The notes under the pieces: generated by a model
Databases searched by the model: none
The model's input: only the letters and a program-made list of their open reading frames with translations
What the model was told of the DNA's origin: nothing
Made by a program: the position numbers and the translations under genes
In this document: piece after piece, positions 16,664 to 25,790 of the stretch
How the letters are laid out: each line of letters starts with the position of its first letter
How positions within the stretch are numbered: position 1 is the first letter of the stretch
Source: Porticoccaceae bacterium UBA2002
Lineage (GTDB): Bacteria; Pseudomonadota; Gammaproteobacteria; Pseudomonadales; Porticoccaceae
Direction of reading: 5' to 3'
DNA length: 41,762 nucleotides
Assembly: GCA_002334915.1 (NCBI GenBank)
Contig: DDCQ01000110.1
Coordinates: 1 to 41,762 of the forward strand

Positions 16664-19564
16664 ATGATGAATACAGAGCAACCAGCATTACTGGAAAAAT
16701 CCTATCAGCGTCATCTTGAAAACTATCTCAGGGTCGATTCCGAGCCCCAATGGCTGCACGGGCAACTCGAAAACCAGAATTTTGCCATCCAGTTAAAATT
16801 ACTCTGGAGCTGCAGTGACTTTGTCGCCGAACAGGCCGCTGCAGATCCGCGCAGCTTCCAGCAGCTGGTGGAGAGCGGTGATCTCCAGCGCAGCTACGAC
16901 GACAATGACTATATGCAGAGGCTACAGGCCAGAATCGAGCAGCTGCCTGGCACCTGTTGCGAAGAGCAACTGAGTCGCGAATTGCGCCTGTTCAGGCGCA
17001 GGGAAATGATGCGCATTATATGGCGTGACTATAGCCGCCAGGCCCCTATGCTCGAGACCACCAGAGACGCAACATTATTAGCCGAAGCCTGCATAAATAC
17101 TGCCCTCCAGTATCTACAGCCTGTTATCAGAGAAGAGCTGGGCACGCCCATAGGCAGAGCCAGCGGCACTGAACAGCAGTTGCTGGTGATTGCCATGGGC
17201 AAAATGGGGGCTTACGAGCTCAATATTTCCTCGGATATAGACCTGATTTTTGCCTACCCCGAGTCGGGAGAGACCCAGGGAGGCAGAAGATCAGTCTCCA
17301 ATCAGGAGTTTTTTGTTCGCCTGGGCCAGAAATTGATCGCTGCCCTTGATCGGCAAACTGCTGACGGCTTTGTTTTTCGGGTGGATATGCGCCTGCGGCC
17401 CTATGGGCAGAGCGGCGCTCTGGTGCTTAATTTTGACGCGCTTGAGGAATACTACCTGAGTCAGGGTCGCGACTGGGAGCGCTACGCCATGGTCAAAGCT
17501 CGGGTGGTGAGTGGCACCACCGCCGAGGCCGAGACAGTACAGCAGATGTTGCAGCCCTTTACCTATCGCAAATATCTTGATTTTGGTGCTATTGAATCTC
17601 TGCGTGAGACCAAGCGCAGCATCAATCGCGAAGTCAGTCGCAAAGGCATGCAGGACAACATTAAGCTGGGCTCAGGGGGTATTCGCGAGGTTGAATTTAT
17701 CGCTCAGACATTCCAGCTTATTCGCGGCGGCCGCAATAAACGGCTGCAGACCCAGTCCCTGCAGCAGGTGCTGCTCCAGCTGGTCGAGGACAATGTGCTG
17801 GACAGCGCAGAGCAACAGAGTCTGTGGCGCGCCTACGAATTTCTGCGTAATACTGAACATGGGCTGCAAGGCATGGCCGACAAACAGACTCAACAGCTAC
17901 CCATTGATGAGTTGGGCCAGCAGCGCCTAGCCCGCCTGATGGGATATGCTGACTGGCAGCAGTATTATCAGCAACTGCAGTTCCACCGACAGCAGGTAAG
18001 CAATAGTTTTAAGGCGATTATTTCCGACACTGACAAGCCGGCCGAGGGAGATTCACTGCCATCTCCTGAACAGCACTGGTCCACGGATTTACGGGCTGTG
18101 GAGATACTGCCCTATTTACAACAGCTGAACTATCAGCAGCCACAGGAACTGGCAGCCCTGCTGGAAGATTTTTACCAGAGTCGCGCAGTTCAGGCATTGG
18201 CAAGCTTGCCGCGCAGTCGACTGGAAAGCCTGATGCCCAGGCTGCTGGAGACCTGCGCCGATCGCGAGAATAACCAGCAAACCTTCTTGCGCGTGCTGCG
18301 CCTGGTTCAGCAGATACTGCGGCGCAGCGCCTATCTGGCTCTGCTGGTAGAAAATGCCCAGGCCCTGCAACAGCTATGCATACTCTGTGAGCGCAGCAGC
18401 TGGATCGCCGATGAATTGGTAGCCTACCCGGCACTGCTCGACGAGCTGCTGGACCCCCGCAGCCTGTATACGGCGCCCGACAAGCAGCTTCTCCGCGATC
18501 AACTGCGCCAGCAAACCATGCGCATTGCCAGTGAGGATACGGAGCAGCAGATGGAGGTGATTCGCTATTTTTGCCGATCCTATGCCCTGCGCGTCGCAGC
18601 CTGTGAAGTCACAGATATACTGCCATTGATGCAGGTCAGTGATTACCTGACCTGGATTGCTGAGGCCGTGGTTGAGCATGTGGTCAATATCGCCTGGGAC
18701 CAGCTGGTGGCCAGCCATGGTTTGCCGCCATTGATAACAGAGAGTGCAACCGACAGTCATACCCAGGGCTTTATTGTTGTTGCCTACGGCAAAATGGGCG
18801 GTATTGAGATGGGCTACCAATCAGATCTGGATCTGGTGTTTTTGCACAGTGGTGACTCCAGGCGCCAGACCGATGGCCCTCGCAGCATAGATGGCAGCAC
18901 ATTCTTTATTCGTCTGGGCCAGCGTATTATTCATTTGCTGTCCACACCCACTGCCTCAGGGATGGCCTATGAAATAGATATGCGTCTGCGGCCCTCGGGC
19001 AATTCCGGGATGCTGGTATCCAGCCTCAGCGCTTTTGAAAAGTATCAGCGCGAAGATGCCTGGACCTGGGAGCATCAGGCCCTGGTGCGCTCTCGGGTGG
19101 TGGCTGGTGATGCCGAATTGGCCGCCGCCTACGAGCTGGTGCGTAAAAATACCTTGCAGCAAAAACGTGACACGCAATCTCTAAGCACTGAAGTACAGGA
19201 AATGCGTGAAAAAATGCGCAAACATCTGGATAAAACCAAGAAAGATGGCAAATTCTCACTGAAGCAAGGCAGGGGAGGTATCGTCGATATTGAATTTATG
19301 GTTCAATTTGCAGTCTTGGCTTGGTCCCATGACCATCCCCAGCTTGTTCGCTGGAGTGATACCATCCGCATTCTGGAGTCTCTGGCCCAGTGTGGATTGT
19401 TCTCAGAGCAGGACGCACTTCGGTTGATCGACGCCTACAAGAGATTCCGTTCCGCAGGGCATCGCGCCCAGCTGCACAATCAGCTGGCTGAAATAGCATT
19501 GTCAGAGTTTGTGGAGGAGCGAGAAATTGTGGCCAAGCATTGGCGAGAGTTGTTTAAAAGTTAA
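16664..19564 (+). CDS. glnE: bifunctional glutamine synthetase adenylyltransferase/deadenylylase
   Basis: GlnE adds AMP to glutamine synthetase and removes it, in response to PII and glutamine. The 966-residue product has the expected duplicated layout. The N-terminal (deadenylylating) nucleotidyltransferase domain has GKMGAYELNISSDIDLIF from residue 179 and GSGGIREVEFIAQ. The C-terminal (adenylylating) domain has GKMGGIEMGYQSDLDLVF from residue 709 and GRGGIVDIEFMVQF. Both Asp pairs are intact. Length is slightly above the Escherichia coli protein (946). Two adjacent ATG codons (16664 and 16667) could both serve; AAAGAG directly precedes them, so the second may be better spaced. It is followed by ilvE, as in Pseudomonas. 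Confidence 0.97.
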   Translation: MMNTEQPALLEKSYQRHLENYLRVDSEPQWLHGQLENQNFAIQLKLLWSCSDFVAEQAAADPRSFQQLVESGDLQRSYDDNDYMQRLQARIEQLPGTCCEEQLSRELRLFRRREMMRIIWRDYSRQAPMLETTRDATLLAEACINTALQYLQPVIREELGTPIGRASGTEQQLLVIAMGKMGAYELNISSDIDLIFAYPESGETQGGRRSVSNQEFFVRLGQKLIAALDRQTADGFVFRVDMRLRPYGQSGALVLNFDALEEYYLSQGRDWERYAMVKARVVSGTTAEAETVQQMLQPFTYRKYLDFGAIESLRETKRSINREVSRKGMQDNIKLGSGGIREVEFIAQTFQLIRGGRNKRLQTQSLQQVLLQLVEDNVLDSAEQQSLWRAYEFLRNTEHGLQGMADKQTQQLPIDELGQQRLARLMGYADWQQYYQQLQFHRQQVSNSFKAIISDTDKPAEGDSLPSPEQHWSTDLRAVEILPYLQQLNYQQPQELAALLEDFYQSRAVQALASLPRSRLESLMPRLLETCADRENNQQTFLRVLRLVQQILRRSAYLALLVENAQALQQLCILCERSSWIADELVAYPALLDELLDPRSLYTAPDKQLLRDQLRQQTMRIASEDTEQQMEVIRYFCRSYALRVAACEVTDILPLMQVSDYLTWIAEAVVEHVVNIAWDQLVASHGLPPLITESATDSHTQGFIVVAYGKMGGIEMGYQSDLDLVFLHSGDSRRQTDGPRSIDGSTFFIRLGQRIIHLLSTPTASGMAYEIDMRLRPSGNSGMLVSSLSAFEKYQREDAWTWEHQALVRSRVVAGDAELAAAYELVRKNTLQQKRDTQSLSTEVQEMREKMRKHLDKTKKDGKFSLKQGRGGIVDIEFMVQFAVLAWSHDHPQLVRWSDTIRILESLAQCGLFSEQDALRLIDAYKRFRSAGHRAQLHNQLAEIALSEFVEEREIVAKHWRELFKS

Positions 19565-19610
19565 TTACTGTTAAAACATGAATTAGAGAACTAGAGAGAG
19601 GAATAGGTCT

Positions 19611-20540
19611 ATGTCGTTTTCAGACCGCGACGGTTTTATTTGGATGGATGGTGAGATGATTGATTGGCGAGATGCGCAGACGCATTTCCTCACCTCTTCA
19701 CTGCACTATGGCAATGCTGTATTTGAGGGTATTCGAGCCTACGAAACCGCAAATGCTGGCACCTGTATCTTTCGCCTGGAAGACCATATTAAACGCCTGT
19801 TTAACTCGGCTAAAATTCTGCATATGCAGATTCCTTTCACCCAGGAAGAAATCTGTGCTGCCCATTGCCAGGTGGTTCGCGAAAATAATTTAGATGCCGC
19901 CTATATTCGTCCCCTGGTATTTTTGGGTTCTGAGGGTATGGGTCTGCGCGCTGAAGGGCTCAAGGTGCATGTGGGCATCGCCGCCTGGGACTGGCCTTCC
20001 TATATGTCTCCCGAGACTTTGGAAGCTGGCCTCAAAGTGCGCACCTCGTCTTACACCAGACATCATGTCAATATCACCATGGTAAAAGCCAAGGCCAGCG
20101 GCAATTACCTCAATTCCATGTTGGCGCTGCGAGAGGCTCTGGACTCCGGCTGTGACGAGGCAATTATGCTCGACCCCGAGGGCTATGTGTCTGAAGGCAG
20201 TGCCGAGAACTTCTTTATGGTGCGCGATGGGGTTATCTACACGCCAGATCTGACCTCCTGTCTGGATGGTTTAACCAGAGACACCGTCTTTAAACTGGCT
20301 GCAGACCAGGGCATTGAGGTGCGGGAAAAGCGCATTTCCCGCGATGAAGTCTATATTGCCGACGAGGCCTTTTTCACAGGTACAGCTGCAGAAGTTGTGC
20401 CTATCCGCGAGTACGATAGCCGCATTATTGGCAATGGTAAGCGCGGGCCCGTGGCAACCATATTGCAGGCCGCCTATTTTGATCTGGTGCGCGGCAATAG
20501 CGACAGGTATCGGGACTGGTTGGCGCCAGTTGCCGAGTAG
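19611..20540 (+). CDS. ilvE: branched-chain amino-acid aminotransferase
   Basis: IlvE carries out the last transamination to leucine, isoleucine and valine with pyridoxal phosphate. The 309-residue fold-type IV product has HYGNAVFEGIRAYE near the N terminus and the KASGNYLNSMLA motif in which Lys161 should bind PLP. Further on are YVSEGSAENFFMVRDG and FFTGTAAEVVPIREYD. AGAGAGGA is the ribosome binding site. It lies 46 bases after glnE and 26 before the first glycosyltransferase-like gene. With ilvD at 11574-13409 it covers two steps of the branched-chain pathway in the window. Confidence 0.96.
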   Translation: MSFSDRDGFIWMDGEMIDWRDAQTHFLTSSLHYGNAVFEGIRAYETANAGTCIFRLEDHIKRLFNSAKILHMQIPFTQEEICAAHCQVVRENNLDAAYIRPLVFLGSEGMGLRAEGLKVHVGIAAWDWPSYMSPETLEAGLKVRTSSYTRHHVNITMVKAKASGNYLNSMLALREALDSGCDEAIMLDPEGYVSEGSAENFFMVRDGVIYTPDLTSCLDGLTRDTVFKLAADQGIEVREKRISRDEVYIADEAFFTGTAAEVVPIREYDSRIIGNGKRGPVATILQAAYFDLVRGNSDRYRDWLAPVAE

Positions 20541-20566
20541 TATCTCAGGTTTCTGGAAACAATAAG

Positions 20567-21298
20567 ATGGCAGCAAAAGAAGTGGTGAATGTTCTCTGTA
20601 TGAAGTGGGGTACCAAGTACGCCGCTGACTATGTCAATACGCTGTATTCCATGGTGGCACGGAATATGACCAGAGACTTCCGCTTTATATGTCTTACCGA
20701 AGATGGGGCCGGGCTGCATGAGAATGTTGAAGTCTTTCCTCTGCCTGAGTTATCCGTTGATCTTGGCGGACCAGAGCGCGGCTGGAATAAATTGGCCGTG
20801 TTTGCAGAAACTCTCTACGACCTCAAGGGTAAAGTGCTCTGCCTGGATCTCGATTTAATTATCACTGGCTGTCTGGATGATCTTTTTGACTACCCGGGCG
20901 AAGTAATGATTATCAAAGACTGGATCAAAAAAGATGGCACTGGCAACTCTTCGGTGTATCGCTTTGAAGTGGGCGCCCATGCTGATGTGCTCGCCGAATT
21001 TGAAAAGTCATTTGACGACATTAAAAAGCTTCATCGCAACGAACAGGAGTACCTGTCTGCCGCGATGATGGCCAAAAATGCACTGGTCTACTGGCCCGAT
21101 CACTGGTGTCGCAGCTTTAAGCGTCACTGTATCAAGCCGCTATCATTTTTTATGGCCAGAGAAACCGAGATGCCAGAGGACTGTCGCGTGCTGGTTTTCC
21201 ACGGCAAGCCCGACCCCCATGAGGCTATCGCCGGAGTCAGTGGCAAATGGTATCGACGCTTTAAGCCCGCAACCTGGGTAAGCGAACACTGGCACTAA
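20567..21298 (+). CDS. glycosyltransferase-like protein A (DxD type)
   Basis: I recognise this only as a GT-A-like (GT8-like) protein. The 243-residue product begins VNVLCMKWGTKYAADYVNTL and has a strand ending in the sugar-nucleotide and metal-binding LDLDL (DxD at residues 94-96). A possible acceptor region follows, with WPDHWCRSFKRHC and a late VFHGKPDPHEA. No signal peptide or membrane helix is visible, so it is likely cytosolic. It is a paralogue of the next gene: both share the CxxWGTKYxADYVNxLYxMVARN block and the DxD at the same residue number. The donor and acceptor are unknown; proximity to waaA suggests a surface glycan. Confidence 0.7.
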   Translation: MAAKEVVNVLCMKWGTKYAADYVNTLYSMVARNMTRDFRFICLTEDGAGLHENVEVFPLPELSVDLGGPERGWNKLAVFAETLYDLKGKVLCLDLDLIITGCLDDLFDYPGEVMIIKDWIKKDGTGNSSVYRFEVGAHADVLAEFEKSFDDIKKLHRNEQEYLSAAMMAKNALVYWPDHWCRSFKRHCIKPLSFFMARETEMPEDCRVLVFHGKPDPHEAIAGVSGKWYRRFKPATWVSEHWH

Positions 21299-21336
21299 GC
21301 CGGTCTCAATAAGGATATTGAAGCAGGGAGACAGAG

Positions 21337-22152
21337 GTGACAAATTCAGCAAAACAATTTATCTGCATCAACTGGGGCACCAAGTACGGGGCTGATTATG
21401 TCAATCGTCTTTACGGCATGGTCGCCCGCAATACCACTCCGCCATTTACCTTTACCTGTTTCACCGATAACAGGGATAACTTCCGCCCGGAGGTGGATGC
21501 TGTGCCTTTGCCGGAACTCAGCTTTGAGTTACCCGAAACCAAAAAAGGTATTTGGCCAAAGTGTCGCCTGTGGAGTGAAAAACTTGCCCACTTGTCCGGG
21601 CCCGTATTATTTCTAGATCTGGATTTAGTGGTCACTGGCAATCTCGACAGCTTCTTTGATTACGGCGACCCCGAAGATGTTATTCTGGCTCGCAATCCGA
21701 GCAACCCGCTGGAAAAGCTGGGTCAGACCTCGGTTTATCGATTTCCCGTGGGTAAATTATTACCTCTGTTAGAGAGATTTGCCGAGTCGCCTTTGGAGAT
21801 TGCAGAACAGTACAAATACGAGCAGCGCTATGTAACGCGCAATGCACCGGGCGGGGTTAAATTCTGGCCCAAAGCCTGGGTGCTGCATTTTCGCCAGCAG
21901 TGCCGTCGCACATTTCCATTGAACTATTTTAAAGTGTCCAAGCTGCCGGACAGCAGTAAGCTGGTTATCTTTCCCGGCGATCTAAATCCCATGGATGCTA
22001 TTGAAGGGCGCTATCACGACGGTGATGAGGTGTTAACTGCTGCAGAGCATGTAAAGGCTGGGTTTAGGGGTCAGCGCAATCGTTCGCTGATGGCCCATCT
22101 GCGGCATTTTATACTGCCCACTCCCTGGGTTGAGCAGCACTGGAAGGAATAG
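21337..22152 (+). CDS. glycosyltransferase-like protein B (DxD type)
   Basis: The 271-residue product is a paralogue of the preceding gene and shares CINWGTKYGADYVNRLYGMVARN. Its LDLDL strand also places the DxD at 94-96. Later motifs also correspond: VKFWPKAWVLHFRQQC with WPDHWCRSFKRHC, VIFPGDLNPMDA with VFHGKPDPHEA, and a closing WVEQHW with WVSEHW. The start is a GTG at 21337 with GGGAGA upstream. Compared with A it has an insertion of about 20 residues near the C terminus. The tandem pair probably arose by duplication and then diverged, so the two may add different sugars to one glycan. No membrane segment is seen. Confidence 0.7.
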   Translation: MTNSAKQFICINWGTKYGADYVNRLYGMVARNTTPPFTFTCFTDNRDNFRPEVDAVPLPELSFELPETKKGIWPKCRLWSEKLAHLSGPVLFLDLDLVVTGNLDSFFDYGDPEDVILARNPSNPLEKLGQTSVYRFPVGKLLPLLERFAESPLEIAEQYKYEQRYVTRNAPGGVKFWPKAWVLHFRQQCRRTFPLNYFKVSKLPDSSKLVIFPGDLNPMDAIEGRYHDGDEVLTAAEHVKAGFRGQRNRSLMAHLRHFILPTPWVEQHWKE

Positions 22153-22154
22153 AT

Positions 22155-22820
22155 TCAAACTTGGCGTATCTCATAGCCAAAGGTAGCGAAATCCTGCCCA
22201 TAGATATTATTTAGACTGGCTAGCGCCTGGCTGCTGATATTTTGTGGCGCCTTGATTTTACCCGTACTGTTGGCACGCTGAGCAAAGTCAAAACCAGTTG
22301 CATCAGCAAAGGCCTCCATCTCCTCGGCCCTGTCCATTTTATAGATCGATAGCCGCTCTTGTTTAATGCCCAGATTCTTGAACATAAAATAATTGGGATT
22401 GTTGAGAATCCAGTGCTGGGGGTGAATATGCTCGTCCAGTTGGTAACAGTTAGTCAGCAAACCCACATAGTCATCAAAGCTAGTATTGAGCAGTGCCTGC
22501 TGAATCTCCAGATTGCTATTATTTTTCACACAGAGACCCATCAGCGGGAAGAACACTCGCTGGGGTTTTTCCCATTTAAATGGCTGACTTAGATCAGCGT
22601 TCTGGGGGATCTTCTGAAACTTGTCTTTGTAAAATGAAATAGCCTTTTGATAGGGATCTCGAACCGTGAAATATACCAGTGGGTCAGAGTAATTAATAAT
22701 CAGTTTGGCTTTGTAGCGTTTGATTTTATTGAAGTTAGACGTTTTCTTAAACGATGAAAACATGACTTTATAGTTGGTGACAACCAGCTTGTTGCTGTCA
22801 GAGACACTGAAATACGGCAT
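22155..22820 (-). CDS. sulfotransferase-like protein (Sulfotransfer_2 type)
   Basis: The 221-residue product has a FTVRDPYQKAISFYKDKF segment (residues 51-68). It matches the 3'-phosphate binding motif of PAPS-dependent sulfotransferases (RDPxxKxxSxYxxK). A preceding NYKVMFSSFKK (16-26) could be a degenerate 5'-phosphosulfate loop. A later DEHIHPQHW and a cluster MDRAEEMEAF are also like carbohydrate sulfotransferases. The gene is AT-rich: 42 of 120 bases are G or C at 22681-22800, against 38 of 60 in part of nearby waaA. It ends two bases from the stop of glycosyltransferase B on the other strand. I infer sulfation of a surface glycan, with recent acquisition. Confidence 0.65.
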   Translation of the reverse strand: MPYFSVSDSNKLVVTNYKVMFSSFKKTSNFNKIKRYKAKLIINYSDPLVYFTVRDPYQKAISFYKDKFQKIPQNADLSQPFKWEKPQRVFFPLMGLCVKNNSNLEIQQALLNTSFDDYVGLLTNCYQLDEHIHPQHWILNNPNYFMFKNLGIKQERLSIYKMDRAEEMEAFADATGFDFAQRANSTGKIKAPQNISSQALASLNNIYGQDFATFGYEIRQV

Positions 22821-22912
22821 TGAGATGCTCTTATTATTCTAAATACTAAAGCGAGCCGATATTTTAAATCACCTATGGCAAAGAGCATAATATTATTTAG
22901 GCTTTTTGGCTC

Positions 22913-22930
22913 GACAGATAATAATCTGTC
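22913..22930. promoter_or_regulatory. palindrome between the sulfotransferase gene and waaA
   Basis: GACAGAT and ATCTGTC form a perfect 7-bp inverted repeat around AATA (GACAGATAATAATCTGTC). On the minus strand the left part reads TTGACAGAT, so a consensus -35 overlaps it. It may be a dimeric regulator site in the 177-base divergent region between the sulfotransferase gene and waaA. Confidence 0.45.
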
Positions 22931-22997
22931 AATCCTGTGGCGACTTTGTTAACTTACGGCAGCATTGCCGCCAAGAACATTTCAACTGGGACTGTGA

Positions 22998-24272
22998 ATG
23001 ACATTTAGCCGGTTTTTTTACTCAGTCAGTATTTATCTACTGAGCCCGATTATTTTATTGCGCCTGCTTTACCGAGCTCTCAGGGCGCCGGCCTACGCCA
23101 GACGTTGGCGCGAACGGTTTGGCTTTGTGGCACAGGTCAATGGGGGCAAAACCATCTGGCTGCACTCTGTGTCTGTGGGCGAGACTCTGGCAGCTGTGCC
23201 ATTGGTAAAGGCGCTGCAGCAGCGCTATCCCGATTACCGCCTCACCGTTACCTGCATGACCCCCACCGGCTCAGAGCGTATTCAAGCCGCCTTTGGTGAC
23301 AGCGTCGACCACTACTATGCACCCTATGATATGCAGGATTCAGTGGCGCGGTTTTTAAACCGAGTTCGGCCAGGAATATTAATTATCATGGAGACAGAGC
23401 TGTGGCCCAATACCATAGCTGCCTGCGCCAGCCGCAATATTCCGGTGATACTGGCCAACGGTCGCCTGTCTGCCAAGTCCGCTGCCGCCTACGGTAAAAT
23501 TCCCCGACTGGTTAGCCCAATGCTGCAGTCTATGTCTGCTGTGGTGGCTCAACATGCTGACGATGGTGCCAGGTTTACCCAGCTGGGTTTGCCCCCAGAG
23601 GCATTGGCTATTAGTGGCAATATTAAATTTGATTTGCATCTGGATTCAGAGGTGCGGGCCAAGGCCCAGTCGTTGACTACAGAATGGCAGGGTGAAAATC
23701 AGCGCCCAGTGCTGCTGGCTGCCAGCACTCATGCCGGCGAAGATGAGCTTATTTTGCAGGCCTATGGGCAGATCAAAGCGGCCTTGTCAGTGGCGCCGCT
23801 GCTGGTTCTTGTTCCCAGACATCCCGAGCGATTTAACCAGGTCGCTCAGCTCTGCGAGCAGGCCGGCTTTGTGGTGGTCCGGCGCAGCACAGGGGAGCCA
23901 ACTGCTCCGGCGGATATATTGCTGGGAGATACCATGGGGGAGCTGATGTCGTTTTATGGTGCCTGCGATCTGGCTTTTGTGGGCGGCAGCCTGGTGCCAA
24001 CCGGCGGGCATAATATGATTGAGCCAGCCGCCTGGGGGGTTCCCGTGATCACGGGAACCTATCTATTTAACTTTGCTGAGGCATCGCGGCTACTGATAGA
24101 GGGAGATGCCATGGTCGTTTGCGAAGATGCAGATAATCTTGCCGAGCAATGTATAGGCCTTTTTGCAAACCAGCAGCGTCGCACTCAGATGGGAGATGCG
24201 GCGCGCCAAATCGCCGAGGCCAACCGAGGTGCACTGGACAGACTGCTGGCGGTGATTGACCACCGTCTTTAA
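22998..24272 (+). CDS. waaA: 3-deoxy-D-manno-octulosonic acid (Kdo) transferase
   Basis: WaaA attaches Kdo to lipid IVA at the cytosolic face of the inner membrane, which starts LPS core assembly. The 424-residue product has an N-terminal membrane anchor (about residues 5-25). The glycosyltransferase N domain contains IWLHSVSVGETLAAVPL with the catalytic Glu, and ETELWPN. The C domain contains GHNMIEPAAWGVPVITG. This is a GT-B fold of the GT30 family. The gene lies after the GT/sulfotransferase patch and converges on the TolC-like gene with only 16 bases between stops. Whether one or two Kdo residues are added cannot be read from this. Confidence 0.96.
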   Translation: MTFSRFFYSVSIYLLSPIILLRLLYRALRAPAYARRWRERFGFVAQVNGGKTIWLHSVSVGETLAAVPLVKALQQRYPDYRLTVTCMTPTGSERIQAAFGDSVDHYYAPYDMQDSVARFLNRVRPGILIIMETELWPNTIAACASRNIPVILANGRLSAKSAAAYGKIPRLVSPMLQSMSAVVAQHADDGARFTQLGLPPEALAISGNIKFDLHLDSEVRAKAQSLTTEWQGENQRPVLLAASTHAGEDELILQAYGQIKAALSVAPLLVLVPRHPERFNQVAQLCEQAGFVVVRRSTGEPTAPADILLGDTMGELMSFYGACDLAFVGGSLVPTGGHNMIEPAAWGVPVITGTYLFNFAEASRLLIEGDAMVVCEDADNLAEQCIGLFANQQRRTQMGDAARQIAEANRGALDRLLAVIDHRL

Positions 24273-24288
24273 CTATTGATCGAGCTGG

Positions 24289-25668
24289 CTATCGGGAGAT
24301 TACCAGTTGCGGATCCAGCCAGGCATTCAGGGCATACACATCATCCGGCGACAGTTGCCCGGCGACTTCCTTGAGACTCATCATAGACAAAATATAGTCA
24401 TAGCGAGCATTGGCGTAGTTGCGGCGAGCCTGATAGAGGGTGCGCTGGGCGACCAATACATCGACAATATTTCTGGTACCGACCTCATAGCCCGCCTGAG
24501 TAGCCTCAAGGGCACTATTGGCCGAGGTAATGGCCTGCTTGCGCGCCTTGACCCGCGCTGCATTGGTAATCACCAGCTGGTGTATGGAGCGGGCCGACTG
24601 CACAGTGTTGCGCTTTGCAGCGGTAAAACTTTCACCGGATTGAATGGCGCGCTGCTTAGCCTGTCGTCGCCTGGCATCAACGCCCCCACCCATAATGGGC
24701 ATGCTGACAGAGACTACAAATTGATGGCCGTCTTGCAGAGACTCAAAGGACGAGCCAAAGCTAAGCCCGTCTGAATCGGTGTCATAGTAGGTCGCACTGC
24801 CAGTAATTTTGGGCAGACGTGCAGCGGCTACAGCCTTGGCTTCGTTGTAGGCAGCATCTTTGCCCAACTCGGCCACCTTCAGCTGAAAGTTATTGGCCAT
24901 GGCCAGATCAACCCAGCCTTCACTGATCTCTGGGCTTGGATTGGTAGCCTGGAAATTGTCCATTAGGCCGGCTAAAACACTGTGGCTCTGACCAGTCAGA
25001 ACCTCCAGGGCTTCAAAGGCGATATTGAGAGCGCCGCGTGCCTCAAGGCTGTTGACCGCAGCATCATCGAACACTGCCTGTGCCTCGTGAACATCAGTGA
25101 CCGGCAACAGGCCCACTTCAAAGCGCTCTCTGGTCTGCTCCAGCTGACGCTGAATGGCACGCTCTTCAGCCTTGCGGGTCTCCATGTTGTCATGGGCTCG
25201 CAGGGCGTTAAAGTAGGCCTGGCTAACACGAATAATCAATGACTGCTGATCAGCAGAAAACTGGGCCCTGGCGCTCTCGCTGAGATTACTGCCGCCTCTA
25301 AACCTGTACCAGGATGGCATATCGAAAATTGCCTGAGTCAGTGAGGCGCTGTATCTGGTCTGGGTGCTATCGGTTAAACCATTGCGAATAGAGGGAATAG
25401 GTTCATTTTGAATTACCACAATTTGTTGGGAGTTCTCGTTATTTTCTGACTCTGTGTAGTCGCCGGAAACAGAGAGCTGAGGTAGCAACGCGGCGCGACT
25501 AATATTCTTTGTTTCGCGATCCGCGTTAAAGCTGGCCCGCGCCGCGCTCAACACGGGGTCATTCTGCAGCGCAGTCTCGTAAATATCTTTAAGGGAGTCA
25601 GCCCAGCTGACCTGGGTCAGAAATAGGGAAGTACTGACAACATATAGTCCTTGCTTAAGCAAACGCAT
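24289..25668 (-). CDS. tolC: TolC-family outer-membrane channel protein
   Basis: TolC proteins form trimeric tunnels that connect inner-membrane exporters to the outside. The 459-residue product starts with a signal peptide (MRLLKQGLYVVSTSLFLTQVSWA-D). It has two repeats of the outer-membrane-efflux fold with the usual helical regions, including LKDIYETALQNDPVLSAAR at the N terminus and NIVDVLVAQRTLYQARRNYANARYDYI near the C terminus (I list only the pattern). I chose the start at 25668 because GGAG precedes it and it places the signal peptide first. It is divergent from nudF. No exporter gene is next to it, so partners are unknown. Confidence 0.92.
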   Translation of the reverse strand: MRLLKQGLYVVSTSLFLTQVSWADSLKDIYETALQNDPVLSAARASFNADRETKNISRAALLPQLSVSGDYTESENNENSQQIVVIQNEPIPSIRNGLTDSTQTRYSASLTQAIFDMPSWYRFRGGSNLSESARAQFSADQQSLIIRVSQAYFNALRAHDNMETRKAEERAIQRQLEQTRERFEVGLLPVTDVHEAQAVFDDAAVNSLEARGALNIAFEALEVLTGQSHSVLAGLMDNFQATNPSPEISEGWVDLAMANNFQLKVAELGKDAAYNEAKAVAAARLPKITGSATYYDTDSDGLSFGSSFESLQDGHQFVVSVSMPIMGGGVDARRRQAKQRAIQSGESFTAAKRNTVQSARSIHQLVITNAARVKARKQAITSANSALEATQAGYEVGTRNIVDVLVAQRTLYQARRNYANARYDYILSMMSLKEVAGQLSPDDVYALNAWLDPQLVISR

Positions 25669-25756
25669 AACATCTCCGTTAGAATTCTTTTTATGATTGA
25701 TGCTCAAAGAGCGGCAACAGTTAAAGGGATCATTTCTTTGTCTGGGCAACTTCCCG

Positions 25757-25790
25757 CAGATTCTAGCAGAAACTGACAGATTCTAGCAGA
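25757..25790. repeat. two 14-bp direct repeats, 20-bp period
   Basis: CAGATTCTAGCAGA occurs at 25757-25770 and again at 25777-25790 with no mismatch. On the minus strand each reads TCTGCTAGAATCTG, with TGCTAGAAT as an extended -10. The 20-base period is about two helical turns. The pair lies 89 bases upstream of the TolC start. Confidence 0.75.

Noticed and set aside
24273..24288. Terminator between waaA and the TolC gene
   Set aside because: The 16-base gap has no stem followed by a T tract, so no terminator is claimed.
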